From the NCBI GenBank assembly GCA_965279195.1, contig CBDIHP010000010.1, positions 1-52,226 of the forward strand: 52,226 nt of DNA, read 5' to 3'. This DNA comes from CBDIHP01 sp965279195. Lineage in GTDB: Bacteria; Planctomycetota; Planctomycetia; Isosphaerales; Isosphaeraceae. The notes under the pieces are model-generated. The model ran no database searches and was not told the origin of the DNA. It saw only the letters and a list, made by a program, of their open reading frames with translations. A program made the translations under genes and the position numbers. Every line of letters starts with the position of its first letter. Position 1 is the first letter of the stretch. Below, one piece after another: positions 52,166 through 52,226 of this stretch.

Positions 52166-52226
52166 CCGGGCCACCCCCGGGTCGATCGGATTGGAAAAAC
52201 CACGGCCGCGGGCGAGTCCGAGCGAC

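Overview
The window looks like a chromosomal segment of a GC-rich planctomycete, most likely of the Isosphaeraceae type. The lineage call rests on gene families that are concentrated in that phylum: a DUF1549/DUF1553 cytochrome-like protein paired with a DUF1501 protein, a YTV-repeat wall protein, large Ser/Thr kinases (one fused to a formylglycine-generating-enzyme-like domain, one followed by TPR-type repeats and carrying DWG in place of DFG), an ECF sigma factor with a long membrane-anchored extension, and a Tat-exported Gfo/Idh/MocA oxidoreductase. No phage, plasmid, IS transposase or CRISPR array is visible.

Layout. 1-3.7 kb: the 3' end of efp, a small cluster of parS-like palindromes, and a divergent signalling pair (GAF-PP2C phosphatase / FHA-GAF histidine kinase). 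3.7-8 kb, minus strand: Gfo/Idh/MocA oxidoreductase, ECF sigma fusion, hot-dog thioesterase. 8.4-11.6 kb: an initiator-like tRNA-Met, a Xer recombinase and an enhancer-binding-protein-like regulator that lacks both its phosphorylation site and the GAFTGA loop. 12-15.3 kb, minus strand: a small ubiquitin-like protein, an E2-like conjugating enzyme with the full HPN/Cys/WxP signature, a membrane-anchored zinc-finger protein with a RING/PHD-like C4HC3 tail, then a YihY/BrkB membrane protein. 15.4-18.8 kb: a small lipoprotein, a HEAT-repeat protein and a YTV-repeat wall protein. 19-24.4 kb: the DUF1549/DUF1553, DUF1501 and bioF row. 24.5-31.8 kb: kinase-SUMF1 fusion and a 1450-residue caspase-WD40-caspase-EF-hand protein. 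32.6-34.7 kb: groES-groEL. 35-41 kb: a GH15-like glycosidase and a heparinase II/III-like protein, with two small genes. 42-47 kb: a LegB-like sugar-nucleotide dehydratase convergent with a TPR kinase. 47-50.7 kb: nrnA, then a Rieske and cytochrome b-c gene pair whose last 65 codons look broken by two one-base shifts. 51.4-52.2 kb: a class I glutamine-amidotransferase-like protein without its nucleophilic cysteine.

The most interesting unit is the Ubl / E2-like / RING-like set at 12.0-14.2 kb, a candidate bacterial protein-conjugation system. Comparable sets have been predicted by comparative genomics of bacteria. This one has no E1 or JAB peptidase in the window, and its E2 has three SUMO-interacting-motif-like patches in the tail. 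Two kinds of small non-coding repeats, REPIN-like pairs and TIR-plus-hairpin (MITE-like) elements, are scattered through the intergenic gaps.

All calls come from reading the sequence; no database search was run. Start codons were chosen mainly from Shine-Dalgarno-like sequences and domain boundaries.
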